DNA of 54,593 bases from Planctomycetaceae bacterium (GTDB lineage: Bacteria; Planctomycetota; Planctomycetia; Planctomycetales; Planctomycetaceae), in contig PBMZ01000104.1 of the NCBI GenBank assembly GCA_002722955.1, positions 1 through 54,593 of the forward strand, read 5' to 3'. The notes beneath the pieces are model-generated. The model was given only the letters and a program-made list of their open reading frames with translations, had not been told where the DNA came from and made no database searches. Both the position numbers and the translations under genes were made by a program. This document shows positions 8,166 through 17,193 of this stretch, piece after piece; within the stretch, counting starts at the first letter, position 1; each line of letters begins with the position of its first letter.

Positions 8166-8259
8166 GCCCCAATGGGGTCTTCGTTGAATAACGGCAAGCC
8201 AACCGCCTGCGTTCACTTTTGAAACCGATTTCAGACAACCCACTAACAAACAACAATCA

Positions 8260-11200
8260 ATGCCACTCATTCGTTATGCCATCGAAAATCCCGTCAAGGT
8301 CGCGGTTGCCGTCTTGCTGACAGTGCTGTTTGGGATATTGTCGTTCATGGCCACGCCAGTACGACTGACACCCGAGGTGACGGAACCGGAAGCCACCGTG
8401 CGTACTCGATGGCCGGGTGCGAGCGCATTGGAAGTCGAACGCGAAATCATTGAAGAGCAGGAAGCTCAACTCAAGAGCATCGAAGGGCTGCGCGAGTTCA
8501 AAAGCGAGAGCACAAACTCCGAAGGCACGATTACGTTGAAGTTTGAAGTCGGCCAAGATTTAACCGACGCGCGATCGCAGATCACCGACAAGTTAAATCA
8601 AGTTCCCGAGTACCCCGAAGATGCGCGCGAACCCACGATCACGACGGGCAACGTCAATGCATCGGCCATTGCATGGTTTATTTTGAAACCCATGCCGCCG
8701 ACTGTGCAGGACCTGAAAGCATACTTACGGGTTTATCCTGAACTGCAACCGCTGTTGCAGCCTATGATTGAACAGCCCGAGACCATCAGCTTGTCGGTAC
8801 TCACCAAGCTGGCCGAACAGCACGAATCGCTGAAACCGCTCATCCAAAGCAAACACGATCCAGCCAAATTGCGGAAGTTCGCAGAAGACATTCTCGAGGC
8901 TCGCTTCGAGCGTGTTCGCGGAGTCTCGAACTCGAACGTATACGGTGGTCAAGAACAAGAATGTCGGGTTACCGTGAACCCCGCGCGGCTGGCCGCTTTT
9001 AGTTTGACCATTGCCGATCTGCGCCGCGCACTGACGGGGCAAAACAAGAACACCTCTGGCGGCGACTTGTGGGAGGGCAGGCAACGCAATGTCATCCGCA
9101 CGTTGGGGCAGTTTCGAGACGTCGACCAAGTTGCCGACACAATCATCGCTCAGCGATCGAGCAGTCCTGCCCGAGTTCGCGACGTGGCCAAAGTTACCAT
9201 CGACTACAAAAAGCCTGATGGAGTGGTACGGCAACTCGGGGTGGAATCGATCGCCGTCAATGTGCAACAGGCTCCGAATTCCAACGTGCTAGAGATCATG
9301 GGACCACCACGTTCGGTGCTCGACTTAAATCATGATGGGACGATCACACAGCTTGAGCTTGCGGAAGCGAAGCTGATTCACGGCGACTGTCTTCGCATTG
9401 CTGCGGAAGAGCTCAACGTTGGACTGCTTGCTCAGAAGGGCTTATGGCTCGAGCAAGTTTACGATCAGACGGACTACATCGTTTCCGCCACCGAATTGGT
9501 GCAGGGTAATATTCTGTGGGGCGGCACGCTAGCAGTGTGCGTTCTTCTATTCTTTCTACGCAGCCCGCGAACCGTCGTCATCGTTGGCCTGACGATTCCC
9601 ATCAGCGTGATCGGGTCTTTCTTGTTTGTTCGTGGCTTTGGTCGCAGTATCAATGTCATCAGCTTGGCGGGAATGGCGTTTGCCGTCGGCATGGTGGTCG
9701 ATAATGCGATCGTCGTGTTGGAAAACATCTTTCGACATTATGAATCGGGCAAGGAACCCAAAGAGGCTTCACTCCGAGGCGCGACGGAAGTTTGGGGAGC
9801 TGTCCTGGCATCAACGCTGACAACACTGGCAGTATTCGTTCCGGTGATTTTCGTTCAAGGCCAAGCCGGACAGCTATTTCGTGACATCGCGATCGCCATC
9901 AGTTGTGGCGTTGGTCTTTCGCTAATCGTTTCGATCACGGTAATTCCCACGGCCGCTTGCCGCATCCTTCGAAGCAGGCGGAAGACGAGCAACTCGAAAT
10001 CCAACATGCTCGGACTAGCGACGGTCGGACGGTTCATCATCAATCTGATCACGGGAGCAATTGATGCGCTGCAGCGAGTACCGGGAAACGTTCCGTTGCG
10101 TTTGGTGATCGTGCTGATTTTTGCTGCCGGCTCTTTAGGTGGCGCCAAGTTGTTGATGCCTGAAACTGAGTACTTGCCTGATGGAAATCGGAACTTGGTG
10201 ATTGGAATTATGTTTCCGCCCGCCGGTTACAACGTCGATCAAATGATTGAGATCGGTAAAGGTATCGAAAGGAACTTGAGCCCTCACTGGGAAGCGTTGC
10301 CAGGGAGTCCCGAAGAGGCGGCCTTAGATGGCCCTCGGATTGATAACTTCTTTTTCGTGGCGCGAGGGACGCGGCTGTTCATGGGGGCACGATCGGTTGA
10401 CCCATTAAGGGCTCATGAACTGGTTCCTGTCATGCGTCGCGCCGCAGCAGGCGAGCCCGGCATGTTTGCCTTCGCGACACAAGCGAGTCTGTTTGAAAGT
10501 GCGCTCACTGGTGGACGAACGATCGATATCGAGATCACTGGCCCGGAACTGGACACGTTGTTCGATCAAGGCAACGAAGTGTTTCGTCTTTGCCTGCAAG
10601 CCTTTCCCGGAGATCAGGGCCACCAAATTCAACCGCCGAGCATGAATCTGTCCAGCCCGGAATTGCATATCCTGCCGCGATCCGAGAAGGCGGCCGAGTT
10701 AGGCGTTAGCGTGGCCGATTTAGGTTATTCGGTCGATGCTTTGGTCGACGGAGCCTACGCTGGCGATTACTGGCACGAAGGTACAAAAGTCGACTTGGTG
10801 ATTTACGGTGCCGACGAGTTCGCGAGGCATTCACAGGACGTCGAAAGTCTACCGGTCAGCACACCGCAAGGCGGGCTCGTCAACATGTCGTCGTTGGCCC
10901 TTGTTGATCTTGGCAGCGGCCCGGAAAAAGTCTCGCACGTCGAGAGAACGCGGTCGATCGTCGTCCAGGTGAAGCCATCACGCGTGCTGCCGTTGGAATC
11001 GGCCATGAACACGATCGATCGGGATGTTCGTTTGCCGATGCTGCAAACCCGCGAATTCGAGAGTGGCCAGTATCAAATCCGCTTGGCCGGTACAGCCGAC
11101 AAGTTGGATGAAACTCGCCGCGAACTTCAATGGAATCTCTTTTTGGCACTGGTCATCACCTACCTGTTGATGGCGGCGTTGTTTGAATCGTTCTTTTATC

Positions 11201-11652
11201 CGTTGATTATCATGATCAGCATTTTGTTGGCACTGGTTGGAGGTTTCGGTGGGCTTGCCGTGTTGAACGTGTTCATCCCGCAATCTCTCGACATGCTAAC
11301 GATGTTAGGTTTCGTAATCTTGATCGGCACGGTGGTCAACAATGCCATCTTGATCGTGCATCAGGCGCTGAATCATATGCGCCACGATTCGATGGATGAA
11401 CGGGCGGCGATTGTCGAGAGCGTGAGGACTCGGATTCGTCCGATCTTCATGAGCACGCTGACGACAGTGCTTGGAATGTTGCCACTGGTGATTCGACCAG
11501 GAGCGGGAAGTGAACTCTACCGCGGCCTAGGCAGCGTTGTGCTGGGCGGACTGGTGGTCTCAACGGTTTTCACTTTGATCTTGGTACCGATCGGATTCAG
11601 CTTGGCGTTGGATTTGAAGCGGGTGTTGCGGAAGATGCTTGGCGCAAAGTAG
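8260..11652 (+). CDS. RND-type efflux permease (AcrB/CzcA superfamily) with EF-hand insertion
   Basis: 1130 residues, longer than the usual 1020-1060. It has the RND layout: TM1 at residues 10-30, a periplasmic domain, TM2-6 starting 'ILWGGTLAVCVLLFFLRSPR', 'AGMAFAVGMVVDNAIVVLENI' in TM4, a second periplasmic domain, and TM8-12 with 'VILIGTVVNNAILIVHQALN'. Two insertions explain the extra length: a helical segment at about 147-200 and, at 355-366, a canonical EF-hand loop 'DLNHDGTITQLE' inside the periplasmic part before 'LEQVYDQTDYI'. No membrane-fusion protein or outer-membrane channel gene is adjacent, so substrate and partners are unknown. The stop codon lies within the left end of a repeat element (11646-11801). 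Confidence 0.93.
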   Translation: MPLIRYAIENPVKVAVAVLLTVLFGILSFMATPVRLTPEVTEPEATVRTRWPGASALEVEREIIEEQEAQLKSIEGLREFKSESTNSEGTITLKFEVGQDLTDARSQITDKLNQVPEYPEDAREPTITTGNVNASAIAWFILKPMPPTVQDLKAYLRVYPELQPLLQPMIEQPETISLSVLTKLAEQHESLKPLIQSKHDPAKLRKFAEDILEARFERVRGVSNSNVYGGQEQECRVTVNPARLAAFSLTIADLRRALTGQNKNTSGGDLWEGRQRNVIRTLGQFRDVDQVADTIIAQRSSSPARVRDVAKVTIDYKKPDGVVRQLGVESIAVNVQQAPNSNVLEIMGPPRSVLDLNHDGTITQLELAEAKLIHGDCLRIAAEELNVGLLAQKGLWLEQVYDQTDYIVSATELVQGNILWGGTLAVCVLLFFLRSPRTVVIVGLTIPISVIGSFLFVRGFGRSINVISLAGMAFAVGMVVDNAIVVLENIFRHYESGKEPKEASLRGATEVWGAVLASTLTTLAVFVPVIFVQGQAGQLFRDIAIAISCGVGLSLIVSITVIPTAACRILRSRRKTSNSKSNMLGLATVGRFIINLITGAIDALQRVPGNVPLRLVIVLIFAAGSLGGAKLLMPETEYLPDGNRNLVIGIMFPPAGYNVDQMIEIGKGIERNLSPHWEALPGSPEEAALDGPRIDNFFFVARGTRLFMGARSVDPLRAHELVPVMRRAAAGEPGMFAFATQASLFESALTGGRTIDIEITGPELDTLFDQGNEVFRLCLQAFPGDQGHQIQPPSMNLSSPELHILPRSEKAAELGVSVADLGYSVDALVDGAYAGDYWHEGTKVDLVIYGADEFARHSQDVESLPVSTPQGGLVNMSSLALVDLGSGPEKVSHVERTRSIVVQVKPSRVLPLESAMNTIDRDVRLPMLQTREFESGQYQIRLAGTADKLDETRRELQWNLFLALVITYLLMAALFESFFYPLIIMISILLALVGGFGGLAVLNVFIPQSLDMLTMLGFVILIGTVVNNAILIVHQALNHMRHDSMDERAAIVESVRTRIRPIFMSTLTTVLGMLPLVIRPGAGSELYRGLGSVVLGGLVVSTVFTLILVPIGFSLALDLKRVLRKMLGAK

Positions 11653-11801
11653 CCATCACTCTCCGAGTGATGAGCCTCGCTCGTGCGTGCCGAATACTCT
11701 TACGTCGCATCAATTAGAGTTTTATCTAGTAGGGACAGGATCTTCCCGCGTTTCCGTGTTTTCGCTGGAAGGCTCATCACTCGGAGAGTGATGGCTACTT
11801 T
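11646..11801. mobile_element. 156-bp element with perfect 32-bp terminal inverted repeats (MITE-like)
   Basis: The ends 11646-11677 and 11770-11801 are perfect 32-bp inverted copies enclosing 92 nt. Each arm contains its own small hairpin (CATCACTC-TCC-GAGTGATG). The left end carries the stop codon of the RND gene, and the right part encodes the C-terminal tail of the convergent YfhO protein. A related copy lies at 31784-31861. No transposase is encoded, so any mobility would depend on an enzyme elsewhere. Confidence 0.75.
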
Positions 11802-13818
11802 GGAACCTCCGCGGCAACCGCGCTGCCACCATCAGGATCGTTAACGACAACAAACTGATGCCAGCTCCCCAAGCAATCGATGTCGGTCGATATTCCCAAA
11901 CGACTTCATGCTCGCCGGCGGGAACGTCAACGGCTCGGAACATTTCATCTTCGACAAGCGGCTCGGCGATTTGTCCGTCAACGCGAACTTGCCAGCCGGG
12001 GTAAGCCAACTCGGTCAAGATTAGGCGGCCGGGAGAAATTGACTTCGTCCGGATCTCAACACGATTCGCTTTGTAACTTTCAACGGCTGCGGTTGCGCCG
12101 TTTTGTGTTGGGTCTTTCCAAGTTAACCGGCCGCGGGAGTTGACGACTTCATAAAGGTAAAACGGTTTGGCTCGAGCAAATCCGCGATTCAAGAATGCGT
12201 CGCCGATTGGAGTGATCAACCGCAATCTCCCATCATGGCCTTCAACGGTGGATTCGGCCAGTAAGTGTGTGACACCGTACTTCTCCATCCAGTCCACTTG
12301 AGCGGTCGTTACCTTTCCACCGAATGAGATGGGTTCAGGAATCGCCGTGGGTGGCTCGGTGTAAGCTTTTGGAGCAAGTCCCAAATAGTTGGGCGAGACA
12401 GACACGCCAATACACGTCACCAGATTTTGTCCCGGTGCAAACACCCTTGCCGGCTCTGGATGTTTGAGTAAATCGTTACGAACGTTGCTCTCCATACGGT
12501 ACTGGATGTACGAATCATCCAGGATCGTTGTGAATCGCACCAAGTTGCTCACCATCACCAGATCCAAGATGGTGAAGCTAAAGGCCAACAAACAAATAAC
12601 GCTGTGCCTTGGGCCTTCCGATTGATCTAGAAGTCGCTGCAATGTTGCCGCCGCGATAAAAGCACCAGACAACGTGGTGATGATGCCGTAGCGTCCGGGT
12701 ATCTTGAAATAGCCAAAGCCTGGCAGATGTTTGGTGATGTCAACTACGACACCCGTTGCTAGCAACATGCCGAACAACCCGAGACCGAACCAAATCCAGA
12801 GCACTCGATGTTTCCGCAGTGTCCCTGTGAAGACGCCGATGATGAGCAACCAAACAGGAGCTTGGCCCAAGTAAAGATGAGCGGCGACGATGTTGGTCTC
12901 GTAGCCACCGTCGCTGTTCACATCAACTTGGCCCGTGTACGTGTACCAGGGGGCAATCAATTGCGATAAGTACCAAGGGGGAACGCGACCGTACTCGGCA
13001 TCTTCGATCGGTAGTCCGCGCCGATTGCTTTGCTCTTTCAGTTCCCAAGTTGGCAACAATTGGGCGGCGGCCAAGGGATAGGAAAAGGCGATTGCAGCGA
13101 TGATTGCGGTTGCGATGCTCTTCTTGGCAATGCCTTCTTTCAACGAGGGCTCAACACGATAGGCCAAGCGAAAACCAACGTAGGCGATCAAGAACGATTG
13201 GGTGATAAAAGCTAGACTGAAGTGGCCGGCCAGCATCTGAATCGCCAGCGTTAGCGTCAGGCCGATCACGTAGCGTTGTCGAAATGTTTGAAGAAACGAC
13301 TCCGCACACCAAAACGCTAAGGGCAACCAGCTACCGGTGACAATTGCCCACTCCACAGTCATCCGCGGCGGAAACCATCCATAAGTAAACACCGTCGCTG
13401 CAAACGTGGCTGCGATTGCCGACAGTCCCAACCGCCGAGCGAACAGCCAAGTAAACGAAAACGTCATCACATAGTGCAGGATGATGTTTGCATTGAAAGC
13501 CGTGTTCACATCCAACGTGGCGTAGAACAAAAGTGTTGTTGGATACCATGTCGCCGTTTGGCTGTCGGCGACAAGCGGATAGCCGTGACCGGCCAGATTA
13601 TTCCACAGCGGAACTTCGTCATCAGCAAGGCGGTCGGCAAAGTAGGTCTTCTGCGGAAAGAAGTACGTCAGCGAATCGCCGCCGATCAATCCGCCGCCCA
13701 ACCAAAGTTTGTTCCAAAAAATGAGCGTCAGTGTGACCGCGGAAAGTACGACCAGTCCGGGCGTTCGAGCCCTTAATGGTCTCCGTGGTTGCTCGCCTGT
13801 TGTGGCTGCTTGCGTCAT
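11722..13818 (-). CDS. YfhO-family polytopic membrane protein
   Basis: 698 residues with a dozen or more membrane segments. The N-terminal 'LGGGLIGGDSLTYFFPQKTYFADRL', 'VPLWNNLAGHGYPLVADSQT' and C-terminal 'LILTELAYPGWQVRVDGQ' followed by 'VDVPAGEHEVVWEYRPTSI' match the YfhO family, which is thought to transfer sugars onto envelope polymers using a lipid-linked donor. It starts 9 nt after the alpha/beta-hydrolase stop, so the two are likely cotranscribed. The last 25 or so residues ('SSHHSPSDEPSSENTETRED') are encoded by the inverted-repeat element and are probably not native to the family. Confidence 0.88.
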   Translation of the reverse strand: MTQAATTGEQPRRPLRARTPGLVVLSAVTLTLIFWNKLWLGGGLIGGDSLTYFFPQKTYFADRLADDEVPLWNNLAGHGYPLVADSQTATWYPTTLLFYATLDVNTAFNANIILHYVMTFSFTWLFARRLGLSAIAATFAATVFTYGWFPPRMTVEWAIVTGSWLPLAFWCAESFLQTFRQRYVIGLTLTLAIQMLAGHFSLAFITQSFLIAYVGFRLAYRVEPSLKEGIAKKSIATAIIAAIAFSYPLAAAQLLPTWELKEQSNRRGLPIEDAEYGRVPPWYLSQLIAPWYTYTGQVDVNSDGGYETNIVAAHLYLGQAPVWLLIIGVFTGTLRKHRVLWIWFGLGLFGMLLATGVVVDITKHLPGFGYFKIPGRYGIITTLSGAFIAAATLQRLLDQSEGPRHSVICLLAFSFTILDLVMVSNLVRFTTILDDSYIQYRMESNVRNDLLKHPEPARVFAPGQNLVTCIGVSVSPNYLGLAPKAYTEPPTAIPEPISFGGKVTTAQVDWMEKYGVTHLLAESTVEGHDGRLRLITPIGDAFLNRGFARAKPFYLYEVVNSRGRLTWKDPTQNGATAAVESYKANRVEIRTKSISPGRLILTELAYPGWQVRVDGQIAEPLVEDEMFRAVDVPAGEHEVVWEYRPTSIAWGAGISLLSLTILMVAARLPRRFQSSHHSPSDEPSSENTETREDPVPTR

Positions 13819-13827
13819 GGTCTGAGT

Positions 13828-15507
13828 TTACTCGACCGACGTCTTTTGTCGAACCAAACGAACTTGCCTGACGTCCATGACGGCGACTTTTGCCTTCTTG
13901 ATGGGAACAATCGTTAGCTTGTGATTGCCTGGCTCCAATTCGACTTGGCCGACTTTGCGATCCTTGAAGTTTTGGAAGTGGCCCGTATCTTCTACTTCGA
14001 AAGTGACGCGTTGTTTGCCAATCTGAACGGCGACTTTGCTGCCACCTTGGTCCTTACCGCACCCTTGCAGAATGTGCAGATCGAATTTGCCGGGACGGTC
14101 GACGTAAAAGTGCCATTCGCAAAAGTCCTTCTCGTTGGCCCAATAGCCGATGGTGTTCTTGTGAGGCTGCGGTTCATAACGTAGCAATTGGCCAAACGTC
14201 ATCGCGTGATGTGCAGGCAAGGTGACGCCAGCCTCGCCTTCCGTGATGACTTGCGGAAGGTAGAGAACACGACTGCGGCCAACCGTTTCGACGATTATTC
14301 TCGCCCCCGTTTCTCTCTTCTCTTTCGGCAATGTGATGCGCCATTCGCGGACTTCGGGCCGGAACTTCAATGGTGTTTTCTTCTCATCATCTTTGAGGTA
14401 CGCCGTCTTGATTGGCGTCGTGAGCCGCGGAATATAGATCGAATCACGGCCCTTGAGAAGACTCTTGAATGCAAAGATCTCGACGCGATTTGAAGTTGCC
14501 ACCAACATTCCGTATCTTGCTGCCGACTTCGCTTCGATGAGTGGGGCATTGGTGTACTTCAACTCTGTGCCGAAGAACACATCCATGTCATCGATCATCA
14601 TGTCGAACCAAGGTCGCCGATTCCAACAGCCGTGCTTTCCATAGAAGTAAGTCTTGATGTCCGCGCGGACGCCATGTTCTCTAAGCTTGTTCCGAGTGGC
14701 AACGTTTCGTTGTGGTAAGTCGAACTGGCCGACTTGAAACAGCATCGGCGGTGTCTTGGCTGACGCATGGGTGAACGGAGACGCCAGCTTATAGAGTTCC
14801 GGTGCTTCGTCGATGGTCTTGCCAAGCCACTTGTTTGAGTTCGAGGCTTCCGGGTTCTTACGAGACTTCTCAGCAACCGGTCCAGTTGCCAGTTCCATCG
14901 GTCCAGCCATAACGATCGCCGCTTGGAGTTCGCTGGAGACAGCGGGATTGCCACCCTCGCCTTGAAATTGTTCAACGTGCGGGGCCGTTGCCATCAGGCC
15001 GACTAAGTGGCCTCCGGCGGAACCACCCACGGCGCCGATGCGAACAGGGTCGACGTTGTATTTTCCGGCGTTTGCGCGAAGCCAGCGTGTGGCGGCGTTG
15101 CAGTCGTGGATCGCGGCGGGGAACTTGGCTTCGCCGCCAAGTCGATATCCGACGGCTGCCGTGACGTAGCCACGTGATGCCAGCGTCTGAGCTAGCACGC
15201 GGAACTTGCTCTTGTCTCCTTTGAGCCAACCGCCGCCATGGACGATCAATAGGCCAGGAACTGCTGACTTGAGCCCCTTGGGGACAAACAAATCCAGTTT
15301 CATCTTGCGTTCGCCGTATTCGGCGTAGACAACATCAGCGTGTAACTCGACGTTCGTCGGCAGTTCATCTTTGAGCGGCGTTGTTTTGATTTGCACGCCC
15401 GGAGTGACGGTCGATTCTTTGCGACGCTGCTGTTGCTGCTGAGCAAAACTACAATCAGCGAGCAAAAGTAACGGTAGCAGTGCCAGAAAGTAGTTCGTTA
15501 ATCGCAT
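13828..15507 (-). CDS. Secreted alpha/beta hydrolase (esterase/lipase type) with C-terminal accessory domain
   Basis: 559 residues from the ATG at 15507; an upstream ATG at 15537 would put ten residues before the signal peptide. The signal peptide ('NYFLALLPLLLLADCSFAQ') is followed by an esterase domain with 'HGGGW' oxyanion motif (90-94) and nucleophile Ser163 in 'GGSAGG'; a candidate His is in 'GKHGCW'. This resembles carbohydrate esterases and related lipases. The C-terminal third ('EKDFCEWHFYVDRPGKFDLHI' up to 'VELEPGNHKLTIVPI') looks like a beta-sandwich often attached to planctomycete sulfatases and fucosidases. Likely an extracytoplasmic polysaccharide deacylase. It is followed at once by the YfhO gene. 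Confidence 0.82.
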   Translation of the reverse strand: MRLTNYFLALLPLLLLADCSFAQQQQQRRKESTVTPGVQIKTTPLKDELPTNVELHADVVYAEYGERKMKLDLFVPKGLKSAVPGLLIVHGGGWLKGDKSKFRVLAQTLASRGYVTAAVGYRLGGEAKFPAAIHDCNAATRWLRANAGKYNVDPVRIGAVGGSAGGHLVGLMATAPHVEQFQGEGGNPAVSSELQAAIVMAGPMELATGPVAEKSRKNPEASNSNKWLGKTIDEAPELYKLASPFTHASAKTPPMLFQVGQFDLPQRNVATRNKLREHGVRADIKTYFYGKHGCWNRRPWFDMMIDDMDVFFGTELKYTNAPLIEAKSAARYGMLVATSNRVEIFAFKSLLKGRDSIYIPRLTTPIKTAYLKDDEKKTPLKFRPEVREWRITLPKEKRETGARIIVETVGRSRVLYLPQVITEGEAGVTLPAHHAMTFGQLLRYEPQPHKNTIGYWANEKDFCEWHFYVDRPGKFDLHILQGCGKDQGGSKVAVQIGKQRVTFEVEDTGHFQNFKDRKVGQVELEPGNHKLTIVPIKKAKVAVMDVRQVRLVRQKTSVE

Positions 15508-15619
15508 CGGTGGCTCCAAAGATGGGGCAAGTTGCAAGCATATCTTTGACAGACAGAATCGAATAGAACACCATAAGTGAATCCCGCGATGATTCCAACC
15601 ACTCGCAGTAGACGTCTCG

Positions 15620-16489
15620 ATGAATCAATCCCCTGGTGCTCAATTTCGTGAGCTCTTGCAGCAGCCTCCGTTGGCCATCCCTGGCGTATTCAATGCGCTG
15701 GTGGCAAAGATGGCCGAACGCATTGGCTTCAAAGCCGTCTATCAATCCGGAGCCGCGCTATCGGCGGGCTTAGCCGCACTGCCTGATGTCGGCCTGATCA
15801 CGATGTCCGAGTTTACTGCTTCGGCCAGGTATCTTGTCGAGGCCGTTAGCGTACCGGTCATTTCGGACGCGGACACGGGCTTCGGCGAGCCGCTTGCTGT
15901 TGAACGGTGCGTGCAAGCTTATGAGTCGGCAGGCTTGGCGGGCTTACATCTGGAAGATCAACAAATGCCAAAGCGGTGCGGTCACTTGAGTGGCAAGACC
16001 TTGGTCGGCATCGACGAGATGACGGCTAAGTTGCAGGCTGCTGCTTCCGCGCGGCGCGATCCTGATTTCGTCATCATTGCACGCACGGACGCTCGCGGTG
16101 TCAACGGATTGGACGATGCTTTGGAAAGAGCGAAAGCCTACGTCGACGCCGGCGCCGACGTGATCTTTCCCGAGGCACTAAAAACGCCTGAAGAGTTTCA
16201 GACGTTTGCCAATGAAATCTCCGTTCCACTGATCGCCAACATGACCGAATTCGGCCAAAGCCCACTTCTTTCCGCTGACGAGCTGGCGGGGTTAGGCTTC
16301 GCGGCCGTGTTGTTTCCGGTGACAACGTTACGCTCGGCCATGAAAGCCGTGGAACAAATGTTGACGGAGATCATGAACACGGGGACTCAGGCGGGACAAT
16401 TAGAGAACATGCAATCGCGCAAGGAGTTGTACGAGCTACTCGGTTATGAGAATTTCGACCAGCGCGATCGATCCTACTTCGAACAATGA
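15620..16489 (+). CDS. prpB: 2-methylisocitrate lyase (PEP mutase/isocitrate lyase superfamily)
   Basis: 289 residues, typical for PrpB. The 'DADTGFGEP' metal-binding segment (83-91), 'HLEDQQMPKRCGH' with the catalytic KRCGH (118-122), and 'IIARTDAR' are all present. PrpB cleaves 2-methylisocitrate to pyruvate and succinate in propionate breakdown. No prpC or prpD gene lies nearby, and close relatives such as carboxyphosphoenolpyruvate mutases share these motifs, so the exact substrate is inferred. A DinB-like gene follows after 13 nt. Confidence 0.88.
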   Translation: MNQSPGAQFRELLQQPPLAIPGVFNALVAKMAERIGFKAVYQSGAALSAGLAALPDVGLITMSEFTASARYLVEAVSVPVISDADTGFGEPLAVERCVQAYESAGLAGLHLEDQQMPKRCGHLSGKTLVGIDEMTAKLQAAASARRDPDFVIIARTDARGVNGLDDALERAKAYVDAGADVIFPEALKTPEEFQTFANEISVPLIANMTEFGQSPLLSADELAGLGFAAVLFPVTTLRSAMKAVEQMLTEIMNTGTQAGQLENMQSRKELYELLGYENFDQRDRSYFEQ

Positions 16490-16502
16490 ATGGAACACAA
16501 AA

Positions 16503-17009
16503 ATGAGTGAATTGTCAGATGCTGTTGTCGTGACGATCAACGAGAACTTCGACGAGGCCATGAAGAAAATCCGTCACTGCCTAGATCAACTCAACGACGA
16601 GCAAATTTGGTGGCGGCCCCAAGAGGGAATGAATTCGATCGGCAACCTGCTACTGCACCTTTCCGGCAATGTGACGCAATGGATCATGGCGGGCATCGGC
16701 GGCGAGCCCGACAATCGTGATCGCCCGGGTGAGTTTTCAGCTGACGGCGTGATGAATAAGTCCGAGCTAATCGATCGCCTGCAAAATACGGTGAATGTGG
16801 CCAAGCAAACGTTGAATGAAGTACCTGAAAGCGAACTGCTGAGCCCTCGAAAAATCCAAGCTTTTGAGACGCACGTCTTGGGAGCCGCGCTGCACGTGGT
16901 CAGTCACTTTCATGGGCACATGCAGGAGATTATCTGGCTGACGCGATCACAACTTGGCGCCGACTATAGTTTCGAGTGGGCACCAAAGACGCCAGAACAG
17001 GGTGCCTAG
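16503..17009 (+). CDS. DinB-like (DUF1572) four-helix-bundle protein
   Basis: 168 residues from the ATG at 16503, 13 nt after prpB; an earlier start at 16446 would overlap prpB. The pattern 'QLNDEQIWWRPQEGMNSIGNLLLHLSGNVTQWI' followed by 'ALHVVSHFHGHMQEII' is the DinB/DUF1572 fold, with the histidines of a probable metal site in 'LLHL' and 'SHFHGH'. Members are metal-binding proteins, some of them thiol transferases, but function here is unknown. Likely cotranscribed with prpB. Confidence 0.85.
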   Translation: MSELSDAVVVTINENFDEAMKKIRHCLDQLNDEQIWWRPQEGMNSIGNLLLHLSGNVTQWIMAGIGGEPDNRDRPGEFSADGVMNKSELIDRLQNTVNVAKQTLNEVPESELLSPRKIQAFETHVLGAALHVVSHFHGHMQEIIWLTRSQLGADYSFEWAPKTPEQGA

Positions 17010-17015
17010 CCTGAT

Positions 17016-17091
17016 CCGTTGGAGTCCAGCCTTTAGGCGTTTTGAGTGAGCTATGCGCCAGGTTTGGCGGCTAAAGCCTGGACTCCAACGG
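17016..17091. repeat. Palindromic repeat (GTTGGAGTCCAGGCTTTAG family), copy 1
   Basis: The arms 17016-17036 and 17071-17091 match at 20 of 21 positions. A second copy, in the opposite orientation and with a similar loop, is at 26069-26133. It lies just after the DinB-like gene. Confidence 0.85.
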
Positions 17092-17193
17092 TGCGTGCGA
17101 AGTGCAGGCTAGCGGAACTGGCAACGGTGCGATAGACTCGGTGCAGTTATGAACACTTCTGTCCGTTAGGTCGCCGAGTCACTTGCCAAAGCC

